Assembly (NCBI GenBank): GCA_963978905.1
Contig: OZ022259.1
Location: 17,520,068-17,584,067, forward strand
From: Trichostrongylus colubriformis
Lineage: Eukaryota; Nematoda; Chromadorea; Rhabditida; Trichostrongylidae
Reading direction: 5' to 3'
Length of the DNA: 64,000 nt
The first letter of the stretch is position 1. The number at the start of each line of letters is the position of its first letter. Under the pieces are notes generated by a model. That model was not told where the DNA came from. It saw only the letters and a program-made list of their open reading frames with translations, and made no database searches. The translations under genes and the position numbers were made by a program. This document shows, piece by piece, positions 25,446 to 36,365 of the stretch.

Positions 25446-26395
25446 TGCAAAAATACCAGTAATTAATGTCATTAATCCTATTCATAGGCGATCTTGCAAA
25501 TTGTGCAATGGCACATAAAACAATCGGTGACCGCAAATTGCGAAGTTATCACAGTTTAGCGCTTATTCCAAATGTCCAGTTTTCCACAGGATGCACTGCG
25601 TTTGTTACTTGAAAAGCCTCCGGAAAGTTGTGGTTTTTTCTGCCACACATATACAGGAGGTGCCAAAAAAAGTAATTTTGTCTCCTCCACTTTCACCCCA
25701 CTTTAGTCAAACTACAATAAATTCTGTTGAGGTATTTTCATCCTCAGATTCAAGAGCAGACTTCACGCTATCACTATACTCCGTGGCAGCCTTCTGCACG
25801 AGCAGGATCGGGAGCGAGGAAAGAGTGAACAAGATGTGTCACCTCCACTGAACAAAATCCGAATTTCGTCGCCCTCGTTCACAACCTTGCTGAGGTCCGT
25901 TCACTCTGGGTACCTACGGGGATTCATACTGGATGGTGTTCTTTCTTTCTTTTTTCCGGGCTCCCAGCGCCCTTCGTTTCCAAGAGCCAAAAAGTGCCAT
26001 TACCACTGAAATCCCTCTGGATGCGGATTTGAGCATGAAAATGATACTTCGAATCATAGCAGCCTTGTCCAAGCAGCAGGGGCTCTGTGACTTCCATAAA
26101 CCGAAGTTCCAATCCTCAGGAAGCTTCTCACAAAAGACCTACCACGGAGCCTGGCATCACTGTTTTGAGCGGACCTTGATACTGTAGGTACTCCGAAGCC
26201 CGACTGCGCCGAATGAAAGCTCCTTAGTCTTGTAAAGGTGAACGTAGGGAGCCATAGCTTGTTCCTGCTTTTGAAGGAGCATTTCGGGAATATTTTGCCC
26301 CAATACTTTTATCTCTTTCATTTCCCTATGTTTTGTATAATTGGCAGATGTGAGCCGTGGGCAAATTACTTTTGTTGGTACCCCCTGTAGTTGAA
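25446..26395. other. Intergenic, nothing recognised
   Basis: No supported gene or element. The open frame at 25924-26112 (minus) overlaps one on the plus strand, and neither shows a domain. Confidence 0.35.
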
Positions 26396-27010
26396 CTGTT
26401 TGTTATGTGGTTAAGAGATTCGGCTTGGGCTGGCAATTTCGCGGGTTCGGTTTTTGAATCAACGAGTTTTTTTGCATTATTTGGAGGTGCTTTCCAAGCA
26501 TTGTACGTATTTGATCTTGTTAAATTCCAGAAAAAAATGATTTTTTTCGTTAAGCGTCATGTGGCAGAATTCTATGTCTGAGCCGAAGCATATGCCTAAG
26601 CATAAGCCTAAGCCTAGGCCTTAGTCCCAGTCCAAGTGTGCGCCTAAGCGTGATCCAATAACTGCTGAGCCTCTCTGGGAGCCTATTCTCAGGTGTTCTA
26701 GCAATAAAAGGATGAACTCGTAATATAAACGACAGACTCGCAGTGCCAACCTCCTGCTCACAGCAAGGAGGCCAAGTGACACGACTTGGGCTCGCAAGGT
26801 CACGGGTTCGGTCTAGGATTAAAAAGACCTTTTGCATTATTCGGAAATGCTCTCCGTACATTGTACGCACATATTTGACATTGTACGTATTGTACGTACT
26901 TGCTACGTTCCCGTAAAAATGAGTTTTTTTATTAGGCGTCATGTGTGGTCTGAAGGCTAAGCCTAAGCTTAGGCTCAAGCCTATGGACAAGCCTCGAAGC
27001 CTGAGCCTAG
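26396..27010. repeat. Two SINE-like units with telomere-like degenerate tails
   Basis: Two diverged copies of a roughly 200-bp unit (26396-26620 and 26755-27010) each contain a tRNA B-box-like GGGTTCGGT, then TTTTGCATTATT, then TTGTACGTA. Each ends in GCCTAA-like hexamers (GCCTAAGCATAAGCCTAAGC from 26593; GGCTAAGCCTAAGCTTAGGC from about 26956). GCCTAA is the nematode telomere hexamer. The arrays are short and degenerate. Confidence 0.5.
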
Positions 27011-27201
27011 GAGCCGAAGCCTTGGACTAATTGTACAACCAAGGCTGGATATCGAGAAAATCGATTCAGATGAAGTTATGGTCCGCGCAATGACATTGTC
27101 TAAGCTGAAAGACTGGCCGTCTATGTGGCTGTGTAAGTCACCTATTCAAGAGAAGTAAAGATATGGAGAATTCTGGAAATTCTACGATTCGTTCAATGGT
27201 A

Positions 27202-28447
27202 TTAGGTCGGCAACTAAGTCATTGCGGATTTCACTCATAGATGGCTTTGGTTGAATATTTAGCTTTACTGGCGTAGGCCAAATGTTAAACACATATTGTT
27301 ATCTAATAGTAGGCAATCCTGTTATCATTCAGTGAAGAAAGCTCCTTGATCGGTTGCATTATTTTCGTTTGGCGTGTGCTGAAAAATGGAGAATCGAAAC
27401 GAAACATTCATTTTCGTCATGCACTGCTTTATTATTTCCTCGAAGGGAAAAACGCATCACAAGCTCACAAAAAGTTATGTGCTGTTTATGGTGCCGAAGC
27501 CTTAAAAGGTCGGCAGTGCCAAAGTTGGTTTGCCTGATTTCGTTCTGGTGATTTTTTCTCTCGAAGATGAGAAACGCTCTGGTCGTCCAGTTGGAGTTGA
27601 CAACGACCCAATCAAGGCAATACTTGATGCGGATCGTCACAGTATAACACGCGAGATTGCAGAGAAGCTACATAAAACAACTTAGGTACGTGTCAAAACT
27701 GGATATATGGGTGAAACGCATTTAATGCAACGCATTGGCATCTGCGATTTGCTAAAGAAACGTGATGAAAATGATCCACTTCTAAAACGAATGATCACTG
27801 GCGATGAAAAATGGGTCGTTAACAATACTGCCCAACGAAAAGATCGTGGAGCTGCCCAGGTGAACCAGCTCAAAGAAGAGCAAAAGCTGATATTCATCAA
27901 AAGAAGGTTTTGTTGTCAGTTTGGTGGGATTACAAAGGAATTGTCTACTTTGAACTCCTACCACCCTACCGAATGATCATTTCTGATGTCTACATTGCAC
28001 AATTAACAAAATTAAGCAATGCAATTCAAGAAAAGCGACCCGAATTAATTAACCGAAAAAGTGTTGTATTCCATCATGACAATGCAAGGCCACACACATC
28101 TTTGGCCACTCGGCAAAAATTATTGGAGCTTGGTTGAGATGTTTTGCCACATCCACCATAAAGTCCTGACCTTGCACCATCGGATTACTTTTTGTTTCGA
28201 TCATTGCAAAACTCTTTGAGTGGTAGAAATTTCAGTAGTGATGATGAGGTCAAATCGCACCTGACTCAGTTTTTTACTGATAGAAACTAGAAGTTTTATA
28301 AACGCGGAATTATGATGCTACCTGAAAGATGGCAAAAGGTCATTGATAAAAACGGGCAATACATTACAGTATAAACTGATTTATTTCTATAGAAAAAGGT
28401 CTTTGATTTTCTAACAAAAATCCGCAATTACTTAGTTGCCAACCTAA
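27202..28447 (+). mobile_element. Mariner transposon, inactive copy
   Basis: A 1246-bp element starts TTAGGTCGGCAACTAAGTCA, ends with the inverse TIR (TTAGTTGCCAACCTAA) and is flanked by TA on both sides. It has the length and layout of a full mariner. Its TIR matches that of the fold-back element at 43562, so the two are related. Confidence 0.9.
27386..28374 (+). pseudogene. Mariner transposase, frameshifted
   Basis: Fragments of a D,D34D transposase lie in all three frames: GKNASQAHKKLCAVYG near the N-terminus, KRSGRPVGVD, TGDEKWVV (first catalytic Asp), FHHDNARPHTS (second) and SPDLAPSDYFLF (third), then LPERWQKVIDKNGQYI at the C-terminus. Several frameshifts and stops are visible: after WFA, after the HKTT segment, between LLELG and DVLPH, and inside PHPP*SPDL. 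It cannot encode a full protein. Confidence 0.9.
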
Positions 28448-28449
28448 TA

Positions 28450-30070
28450 CATAATTAATCACTTTTTAAATCCGCCAGTTCCCCAATCTCGCAACTTTCA
28501 CTGATCCCATAAACATAATAAGAGCAGGGCCGAATGCGATAACGATGGGCTAGAGTGGCCGTGCTCGAAACAGACTTTAAACATCGACTTTATTGCACTT
28601 ATTAATAAGTTAATAGTGTATCACTTCAATACTTTGTTCGTTAGGTACGACGTTGACGGGATACTCTGAAATAGCGTCGTCATTTATTTGATGAGAGCAT
28701 ATCTTTCCTTCCTCGGAGCAAAAACGGTAACGTAAGGAAGTAAGGAGTCAAAACGGGCCGCCCAGGAAATTTTCAGCAATATCAAAAGAGTAAAAGGACT
28801 CATCCCTAGAACCGATTGCTGTCTTACCACTATACGCAAGCACAATAAGTGTGCGGTCAGCTTCATTAAAGGAATCTTCCACGGAAAAATAAGTTTCTTT
28901 GATATCACATTTACGGCACTTGCTTAAAAGGACCGCAGGCAAAGTTTCACGCAAAAAAAAACAAGATTTCGGCCAAGATAGAGCTCCTCAAGTTTTCGGC
29001 CGGGTGGGCGGGGCCTCCAATAAAAGTCCCGTACCGTCGTCCGCCGCGGTTGGGAACGGAGAGTGGGACCGTTTACGTACTTTCCCTTCCTACAATGCGT
29101 CTCCGACCACGACGGACGACGGGCTGGGCATTTGCTCGGGGCCCTGCTCACCGACTTTGTGGTGCTGTATTGAACATATTATCGAAATGTTTATGGAACA
29201 ATATGAGATTTCCAAAGTTTATTTCAAAAGTTTCGAAAAAACTTTCATTAAATTGTCTGAGAATGGTGGTTGCAAAAGTACTATTTCGAGCCTCACATGC
29301 AAGCTTTTAGTGCCTAGCACCTCTATCAGGCCTGAAGTTGCATAACCAGATCTTATTAAATGTTCTGTTTCAAAGCCGCCCTGGAGTTATTGCTTTTTAC
29401 TGACTTGTTGCTGCCACGGGACCTCTGTCCTTTCCATTTCGATGAGAATCCTTGGTAGTGGAACAGAAATGCTCTACTACAAATACATCTGAGGAGCTCT
29501 CGAAGAGAGTCTCTCATAAAGCCTAATTTGTACAATTTCACGATCGATAAAGGCGCCAGGCACCGAAATCTCGCCTACAAGTCCAGAAATCCTTTTGCAA
29601 CAATTTAGCAACCAATTTCATGAAAGCTATTTGGAATAAAATTTTCGAAGTTTCACATTATCCTATACACATTTGGATAAACATGAAGCTTCGGGACAAC
29701 GCAAGGCTAAGTAGTACATTATCGAAAGGGCAATGAGAGCTAACGGATGATGAGGGGGGGGGGGGTGGGGAATAGTTGGATCAATGCATGTAAAGTCAAT
29801 CCTGGTCCAACCAAAACAGGTGGAAGACGCCATGAGGTGTGGATCTTGACTAATCTCGAAAAAAAAGGAGTTTGCAGGTAGATGAACCACTAATCATGCT
29901 AAACGAACCACTTGCACTCCCCCGCCCCCTTATCTTACCTAGGTCCGCTCCACCAGCTATTTTTTATTTTTTCCTCTTCATTTTCACTATAGAGGACTGA
30001 CCGTCGTGTATGATTAAGGAGGTCAATCAAGCTCTCACACTCATCAACACTCATCAACCTCATCATCAAC
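28450..30070. other. Intergenic with a poly-G tract
   Basis: No gene recognised. A run of at least 13 G lies at about 29755-29768, and a GC-rich patch is at 28985-29150. TCATCAAC-type simple repeats begin at 30040. Confidence 0.35.
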
Positions 30071-30071
30071 A

Positions 30072-30190
30072 CTTATTAGGCTTTACCGCGATTCACTGCC
30101 TATGTATCTGCTAAGGCTTTGAGCATCTTCACTTATTAGGCCTTGGCGCAATTCACTGCCTATGTATCTGCTGTGCTTTCGAATGAACGC
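30072..30190. repeat. Two-copy tandem repeat, about 61-bp unit
   Basis: Two adjacent copies contain ACTTATTAGG and ATTCACTGCCTATGTATCTG with a few differences, next to TCATCAAC microsatellite sequence. Confidence 0.7.
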
Positions 30191-30497
30191 GTCAGGCTGT
30201 CGATCGGTGCCAAACTCACAGATCCGCGCCGACCCGATCGATACAGCAGTGTGGTGGCGTGTCGGTAAACACGTCCGTCGCACAATCAATGAAACGACAT
30301 TTTTCACTTTTGTGATTTGTTTTGGAGTTGATTTCTTAGCACATCCACTTCTGCTGAGACGGAAGACAAACTGGCGTAGTCACTGCTTTCATGCGAAGTA
30401 ATTTACCTTTCCGAGCACGCGCTTTGAAAAACCATTTTTTTTGTAAAAAATATTGAAAGGTGAAGAAGTCTGCCTGACTTACTTGAATGGTGTCTTG

Positions 30498-31719
30498 TCA
30501 TCCCTTCCCATCTGTGGAGTCGGTTTTCACTCCCTCCCCATGATCTTTCTTTCGTCGTTTTGCTCTGCTTTTACTTCTGAGTGCTTCTTCTTCAGAATAT
30601 GATCTTTGCGTATGTTCTTCTATAACGACTTTTGTGGTGCCATCCACTTTTAAGGCACTTTCTTCAACTTTTTTCCCTTCATGTTTCAACTTTTCCACAA
30701 GTTTCTTTACGAGAGGTAAATCGATTTTACTACGCTTTTCATCTGAAAATGACAAAATAATTTTTCTTGTTAATTCTCAAGTAACGATCCAGTTGAACTT
30801 CGACAGATAATTTTTAGAAAGGTATCGTATACCTCCAGATCGTTTCTGTCCTTCTTGTCCATTTGTCTTCTTTCCAAAATCTCCTCCACTAACGAACTGC
30901 GTTTCATCAACTGCATCTTCCTCTGAAACTGAGCGTCATACTGAACAGCATTTGATATCAGAAGCCTTATTTATACAGTGAGACTTATGTTCCTAAAGAG
31001 AGGGGGCCCGGATATATCAGCAGGCGCGAATCGCAATGATCGCGCGATTCCGCAATCGCCGGATACTTTTTGACACAGCGATTTCGCGAATGGTGCTTGT
31101 GCATTTCCAGTGTGAGAGCTACAGATTTGATCAATCAGTGCCGTCCTTTGCAACGGATGGCTTCACCTCCGACGCACTGATCATGCGAGCTGATTACAGG
31201 AGGCCGGACGAGAGTAGACGCGAGAAACGGTAGAAGGACGGCCGACGGACCCAACGACTGGACCCTCCGACCACGCTCCCGTGGACCGACTGCTACCGCA
31301 CTCCCTGCACACCTACCTCGATGACTTCGTCGCCTCACCTCGAACCCAGACGCATCCCTACGCCGGAGATATTCTGTGCTACGTGCGTATCTATAAATTG
31401 CTAATGAATCCTATTACGAATTTCTGTAGTTCGACCTGACCTGATATTACACCGAGGATAAATCCAGGCGGTCAAGTGACGCGGGAAATCTTAGCGGTGC
31501 TCAATACCCCTACCGGGATCGCCCCCCCCCTTCCCCTTTATCTCTTTTAGTTACAATGGTTTAGCAGGTGTAATGAAGAGTTCAAAACTACAACTGAACC
31601 TGGTAACATGTTCTCCAGCAGGCGAAGATAGAATGGATCATCAAAATCGTTAATGTAAAGCAACCGAAAGACGTCCTCCATTTGTTGTACTCCTGGAGCA
31701 TTAAGTGAGAACGAGTCAT
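30498..31719 (-). CDS. Unrecognised charged protein, C-terminal three exons
   Basis: Three minus-strand exons join in phase: 31719-31600, 30922-30833 and 30742-30498 (TGA). All acceptors are CAG (TTTCAG), and the first donor is GTTCAG. The 5' end is missing: the first exon starts in phase 1, so at least one upstream exon exists, perhaps beyond the mariner at 31977. Exon A encodes an amphipathic helical segment (GVQQMEDVFRLLYINDFDDP). Exon B is acidic and Gly-rich. Exon C has a leucine/lysine helix (LPLVKKLVEKLKHEGKKVEE), then a very basic stretch (RSKSRAKRRKKDH) that could be a nuclear localisation signal. I do not recognise the family. Exon C and its intron have a decayed copy at 25260-25440, so the locus belongs to a small duplicated family. 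Confidence 0.5.
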
Positions 31720-31976
31720 CTGAAATAAGCGGCATTTCACAAACATTTCAGTCGGCAATTAATATGAACAATCAGTTCCTCAGCACTGTAACGGTTACTG
31801 TCACTATTCAATGGATTACTGCTTCCCAAGGCTATATAAAACCAATTTTTATTCAAAAATGGTTCTTTCGTGGAAGTGGTTGGGGAAGCATCCTACTTAG
31901 ACCGAATTTAGAGTAGTGGTACCACAACGCCAATGTGGAGCGGGTAGCAGACACTACGAAGCGGCTTGGCTTACTA

Positions 31977-33260
31977 TTAGGTTGTTGCAAAATTAATTTT
32001 GGAAATGGACCGCATACTTCAAACTACTATAACTCAGCTTAAACACAAGTTTATTAATCGAAGTAAAAACCATCAGAATCTACACACTTTTGTCAACGAA
32101 CAGGCAATAAATCTAAACCTTCACTATAAAAACTACTATCACGAGAATCAACGAAGTCAAGGAAGGCACATTCAACATCGTCTAAATTAATAAATTGTTT
32201 CTGACGCAGATGAGAATTGAGGGCTCGAAAAAAGTGATAGTCTGTAGGGGAAAGGTCGGGAGAATACGCTGGGTGAGGGAGAACTTCTATACCCAAGTGG
32301 GTCAATTTTTGCCGAGTGATTTGTGAGGTGTGTGGCCTTGCGTTGTCCTGCAACAGGATCGGCCCTCCTCTATTCACCACCGCCGGCCACAATTTTTGCA
32401 ACTTTCTATACATTTGCTCCAGATCACAACAGTAAGACTCTGCTGTGACTGGCTGACCAGGTTGCAAGAATCTGTAATGGATTACACCTTTACAACACCA
32501 CCACACAGTAATCATAACCTTTTTAGGGTGAAGGTCGGGTTTAGGAAAAGTTTTTGGAGGAGCATCCTTATCTACCCAGACTAATTCCCGCTTCCTGTTA
32601 TCATAAAGAACCCATTTTTCATCTACAGTTATAATACGGTTTACAAATGGCTCATTTTTATGGTGAACTAGGAGATTAGAGCAGGTGTCGAAACGTGCCA
32701 GACGCTGCTCATCGGTCAGGTCATGAGGCACCCACTTCGACATCTTTTTCACCTTGCCGATTGTCAGCAAATGTCTGGCCACTGTAGAGTAATGTACGCC
32801 TAGGTCTTCTGCTAACGTACGAGTATTCGTCTCCGGATTTGCTTCGACGGCTCTCCTTAAATCTTGATCATTAAGCGATGACCTGCGGCCGCGACCCGAC
32901 TTCTCTTCGAGATCAAAATCGCCAGAAGCAAATTTTTTAAACCAGAGCTCCACTGTTCGTTCGCAAGGACAATTCGTCCCAAAAACACTGCTGAGATTAC
33001 GAGCTGCCTCCGCTGCGGAGTGTTCCAATTTAAACTCATAAAGCATGATGACTCGATAGTCGCGTCGGTTCATGATTATACGCAGCCCTGGAAAAGGCCG
33101 GCTGGAAAACTTAGAGCGACATTCATAGAAGTTTCTGAAAGAGCAGAAAAAAACCCACCAAATGGTATGCCTGGCGTTCCTTGGGATGGAATAGTTCAGG
33201 GTAAAAAATCTACTTATTTATACATACCTTGAAACCGAAATTAATTTTGCAACAACCTAA
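31977..33260 (-). mobile_element. Mariner transposon, nearly intact
   Basis: A 1284-bp element has TIRs beginning TTAGGTTGTTGCAAAATTAA at both ends (inverted at 33240-33260) and TA target duplications (31975-31976, 33261-33262). A single transposase ORF fills the interior. It is the best preserved DNA transposon in the window and is clearly a different family from the 27.2-kb copy. Confidence 0.93.
32093..33073 (-). CDS. Mariner transposase, truncated by a late stop
   Basis: Mariner transposase binds the TIRs and moves the element by cut-and-paste at TA. The ORF is 326 aa. The N-terminal paired helix-turn-helix region covers about 1-110 (FKKFASGDFDLEEKSGRGRR near 45-65, then ADLGVHYSTVARHL-like helix 2 around 88-101). 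The catalytic D,D34D triad is complete: TVDEKW, LLQDNARPHT and SPDLSPTDYHFF, with exactly 34 residues between the second and third Asp. The frame ends LLPVR followed by TGA at 32095-32093, where relatives have Trp. Twelve further in-frame codons (QKCVDSDGFYFD) and TAA lie beyond, to 32054. So one nonsense change removes the last 13 residues. Whether that kills activity is unknown. Confidence 0.93.
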   Translation of the reverse strand: MNRRDYRVIMLYEFKLEHSAAEAARNLSSVFGTNCPCERTVELWFKKFASGDFDLEEKSGRGRRSSLNDQDLRRAVEANPETNTRTLAEDLGVHYSTVARHLLTIGKVKKMSKWVPHDLTDEQRLARFDTCSNLLVHHKNEPFVNRIITVDEKWVLYDNRKRELVWVDKDAPPKTFPKPDLHPKKVMITVWWCCKGVIHYRFLQPGQPVTAESYCCDLEQMYRKLQKLWPAVVNRGGPILLQDNARPHTSQITRQKLTHLGIEVLPHPAYSPDLSPTDYHFFRALNSHLRQKQFINLDDVECAFLDFVDSRDSSFYSEGLDLLPVR

Positions 33261-33299
33261 TACTTGGGGAGAAGAAGTGAAACTTAATCATGAATTAGA

Positions 33300-33560
33300 A
33301 ACACTCATTTGGAGGGCGGAGGTGGTGAAGTGTCAGGTGGCGCGCATTTTCACTGTCACTGTGCGGGTATCAAATCCCGCATTAATGCCCACCCAGGCCA
33401 ACCAACTTCCATGATTTCGGGGTGGATAAATCTGCACCAGACTCATTTGAGCGGATGGAAGCACTGGCTTATATATCGACTGTGCCGAGAAATTCATCGT
33501 ATAGGCCAAATCGCATTCACCAGTCACCACGATTCTGAATGGAACTAGCATGCGCGTTCG
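33300..33560 (+). repeat. SINE-like repeat with tRNA-type B box
   Basis: GGGTATCAAATCCC at about 33366 resembles a tRNA B-box arm. It is followed by TTTCGGGGTGGATAAA and ACCAGACTCATT, a layout I recall for short interspersed repeats of strongylid worms. This is inferred from pattern, not from a search. The rest of 33561-34138 shows no gene. Confidence 0.4.
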
Positions 33561-34138
33561 AAGCATGAACAACCGACTCGTCTGACCGACAAAGGATTGA
33601 TTAACACCAGAAACCTTGTTCTTTACTATTGTGATTCACTCAATCATTTTCAGCTTCTTTCATGCTCTCTACCCATCCCGTAACTTTTATCAAATTTACG
33701 CTACTCACAAAAAGGTATTGAGGGCCGGGAAAGTTCAATGCTGTGTATTGAGAAGAATAAGTAATGCTGGCTTCTCAAAGCTAACAAATATGCGCACTGG
33801 TGCTACGCAACGAGGAAGATTCGCCGACGTGAAGACAGACCATATTAGGGAAATCCGAGGGTTGATTTGTCCGTTTCGAAGCCTATGTGCTATGGTACTG
33901 CCGCAGTGGAGAAAGGGAGAAATAAAACATTATAGCCCAGAGATGGTGCTCTACTCCCCAATTTTTCCTACAGCCTGCCTTCCGCCCTCGGATCTAAAGT
34001 GCCGAGCCATGTAAGCCATTGCTCATCCCTTCAACGTTACTCGACTGTCGTTGCGGTTTCGAGGGAGCGCCATGATCTACGGAGCCATCGTGAGACAACA
34101 TTAAGGAGCTTGAAGGTACACCAAGCGATAATCGGAGT

Positions 34139-34551
34139 AGTGGTTTACTTTTTTTTGAGCAAGTAGGTCCTTGTATAATCGCTCAGGCTGCACCTTTGTT
34201 GCAGCTGCACGGTGCACCCTCACGGTGTTGTGCCTGCTTGAACACAACCGAACCACGCCCACCCAGCCAAATCACACCTAACGTCAGACGAACATTTTCC
34301 TGTGCGGAAGCTGCTTTCACCATCGAAATGGCTATTTCATCAAATTATCTTCTCTTATTGCAGGTTTCCTCCTCCACGTGAACGCCACGTTGGGAATTTG
34401 TTCGTCCAAGACCAGGTGTGATTTGGTGGATGGGCGTGGCTCGGTTGTGGTCAACAAGCACAACGTCGTGAGGATGCACCGTGCAGCCGCAACAAAGGTG
34501 CAGCGTGAGCCGTTGTCCAAGGACCTACTTACCCCAAGAAAGTAAACCACT
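34139..34551. repeat. 413-bp fold-back repeat
   Basis: Inverted arms of about 170 bp start AGTGGTTTACTTT at both ends and share GTAGGTCCTTG, GCACGGTGCA and CCACGCCCA-type segments. There is no coding potential and no certain target duplication. Confidence 0.75.
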
Positions 34552-36365
34552 GATGTGATTACCGCGTGGTGTGCCTTCGAAGGCGCCCAATACCTTCTCT
34601 TCAAGCCCAAGCGCTCATTTATAGAGCAGATGTTTTTGAATTTTTGGATGCCCGAATTACATCCCTCATTCTATCGCTTAACTCACTTCTGTATTCTCGT
34701 TTTTTGAAGAGATTCTGCGTGGAAATTATCTGCACATCACCAAGGTAACGATATTTCTGTAATGGATATGTAAACACCATCAGAATATCTCCGACAGACT
34801 ATCCTCCTGCAATTTATCAGAGCAGCCATACACTGCTGAGTCTTTTAGTGCTTGCTTGATATCTCCTGACAATGGAGCACCACAGAACAGGACTTTGTAT
34901 AAAATTCACTATCTTCCGCGCGCTGCACATCTAACTATCATGCTGATCCCTGCACAGGGCTAAACACTGGTCTCAGAACCCTCAACAGGCTACAATTTTC
35001 ACAGTCACTGTAGGCAAGGTAGCAACACAAAAAACGATTATCCATTAACGACGATCACATCAATAGTGGGTTTTGGAGAGGTCATATTTCTCAAAGATTA
35101 TCCTCGACGCAACACTGCACCCATACAATTTGGACGATCAAAACACTCTTCCAGTTGCCTCACGCGGAGGTAGTCGCAACTTTGCGCTTTGTGAGTATGA
35201 CTTGCTTTTTGTGGTAATTGGATTGGAAAAGTGTGGGATGTCTCGAACTAAGGGAAGCGATCTTTGCGTGAGCTGTTCACTCACAATGTGTTGCGTGCTG
35301 AAAGTCGCCTGTCGCCTGTGTGTGTATACTCTTGTTTCGCAATTTCGCATCACAATGAGTGGCGTGCGACGTGGTGTGGGGGAGCTAAGCGCCGCTAGAA
35401 TCGCATCTTACCAGAAAGGTTTTCAACTTCCCATGAAGTTTTGAAATGAGATTCAGATGGATCGATAGGACTCTAAATGCTGATTATAACTGTGAAAAGC
35501 AAAATTGCAAAAAGTCATTCTGAAGCGAATTAGGAGAGGTCAAAGTTTGCTCGTAATGCCTCATTTGCGCAGCCCGTGCCATCAGCACGCCTCGTTGCCG
35601 AGTTAGCAGCGGCCACCATCGCTCACTGGTAGTGTTCTAGATCTCTAGGCGTGATTGTGGATTTGCTTCCCGCCGGAGCGAATTTTTCATGCATTTCAAG
35701 TTCTATCTTTGGTAAGTGCTTCTCTTTCATTTTTGTACGTTTCCTTGTACTGGCATCCAATCGCATCATTTGCACTGCCACTTTATTCCTACTAACATTA
35801 CTCACAACAACGGAAAGATAGGGATATCAGGTCGAAAAGACCATTTGCAATGAGACACATCACTTTACGCACTTTTGAACACTGATTTCAAATCTTACTG
35901 AAAACCTGCCAAACGATTCTCTGAGTTATTTGGGTTTTTTAAATGAATAATACTACTACGTGATCCGCTCGGGACTAATTTGAATCGCACCTTCACCATT
36001 TGAGATTGCAATATCGAAAGACAGACACCAATATTTGGAAGGCTAGACAGTCTAGTGGTCACTACATCGCCACAACTGATATCAGAACATGAGCAAAATA
36101 TGCTTACATTCCACTATAGTGGTCGTATCGTAGTAATTGACTGTGTGCAGGTGTCCCATCTAGTTGATAGTGTGTGAATCTTATCGACGCTACCTTACAA
36201 CAACTATGGGGGTGAACACTCCATTGTCACTTGGGAAATCGAGACGGATTCGGCGGCATTAGCCTTTTCACACTCCTTATTGAACCTTATCAAACGTTCT
36301 TCTTCGTCTTCCCCTAGCGTTAGTCCCGCGCCGTCGCACCTGTTTTTGTCAGACGTCGCCAGCAG
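34552..36365. other. Intergenic, nothing recognised
   Basis: No supported gene. A 60-codon minus-strand frame at 35623-35805 is rich in Lys/Arg/Met but has no recognisable domain and no convincing splice context. Confidence 0.35.

Noticed and set aside
26550..26990. A 146-codon minus-strand ORF with Leu/Arg repeats
   Set aside because: It is the translation of the degenerate telomere-like hexamer arrays and shows no protein domain.
30038..30190. CRISPR-like array
   Set aside because: Only two 61-bp units plus a microsatellite, in a eukaryotic genome; there are no spacers and no cas genes.
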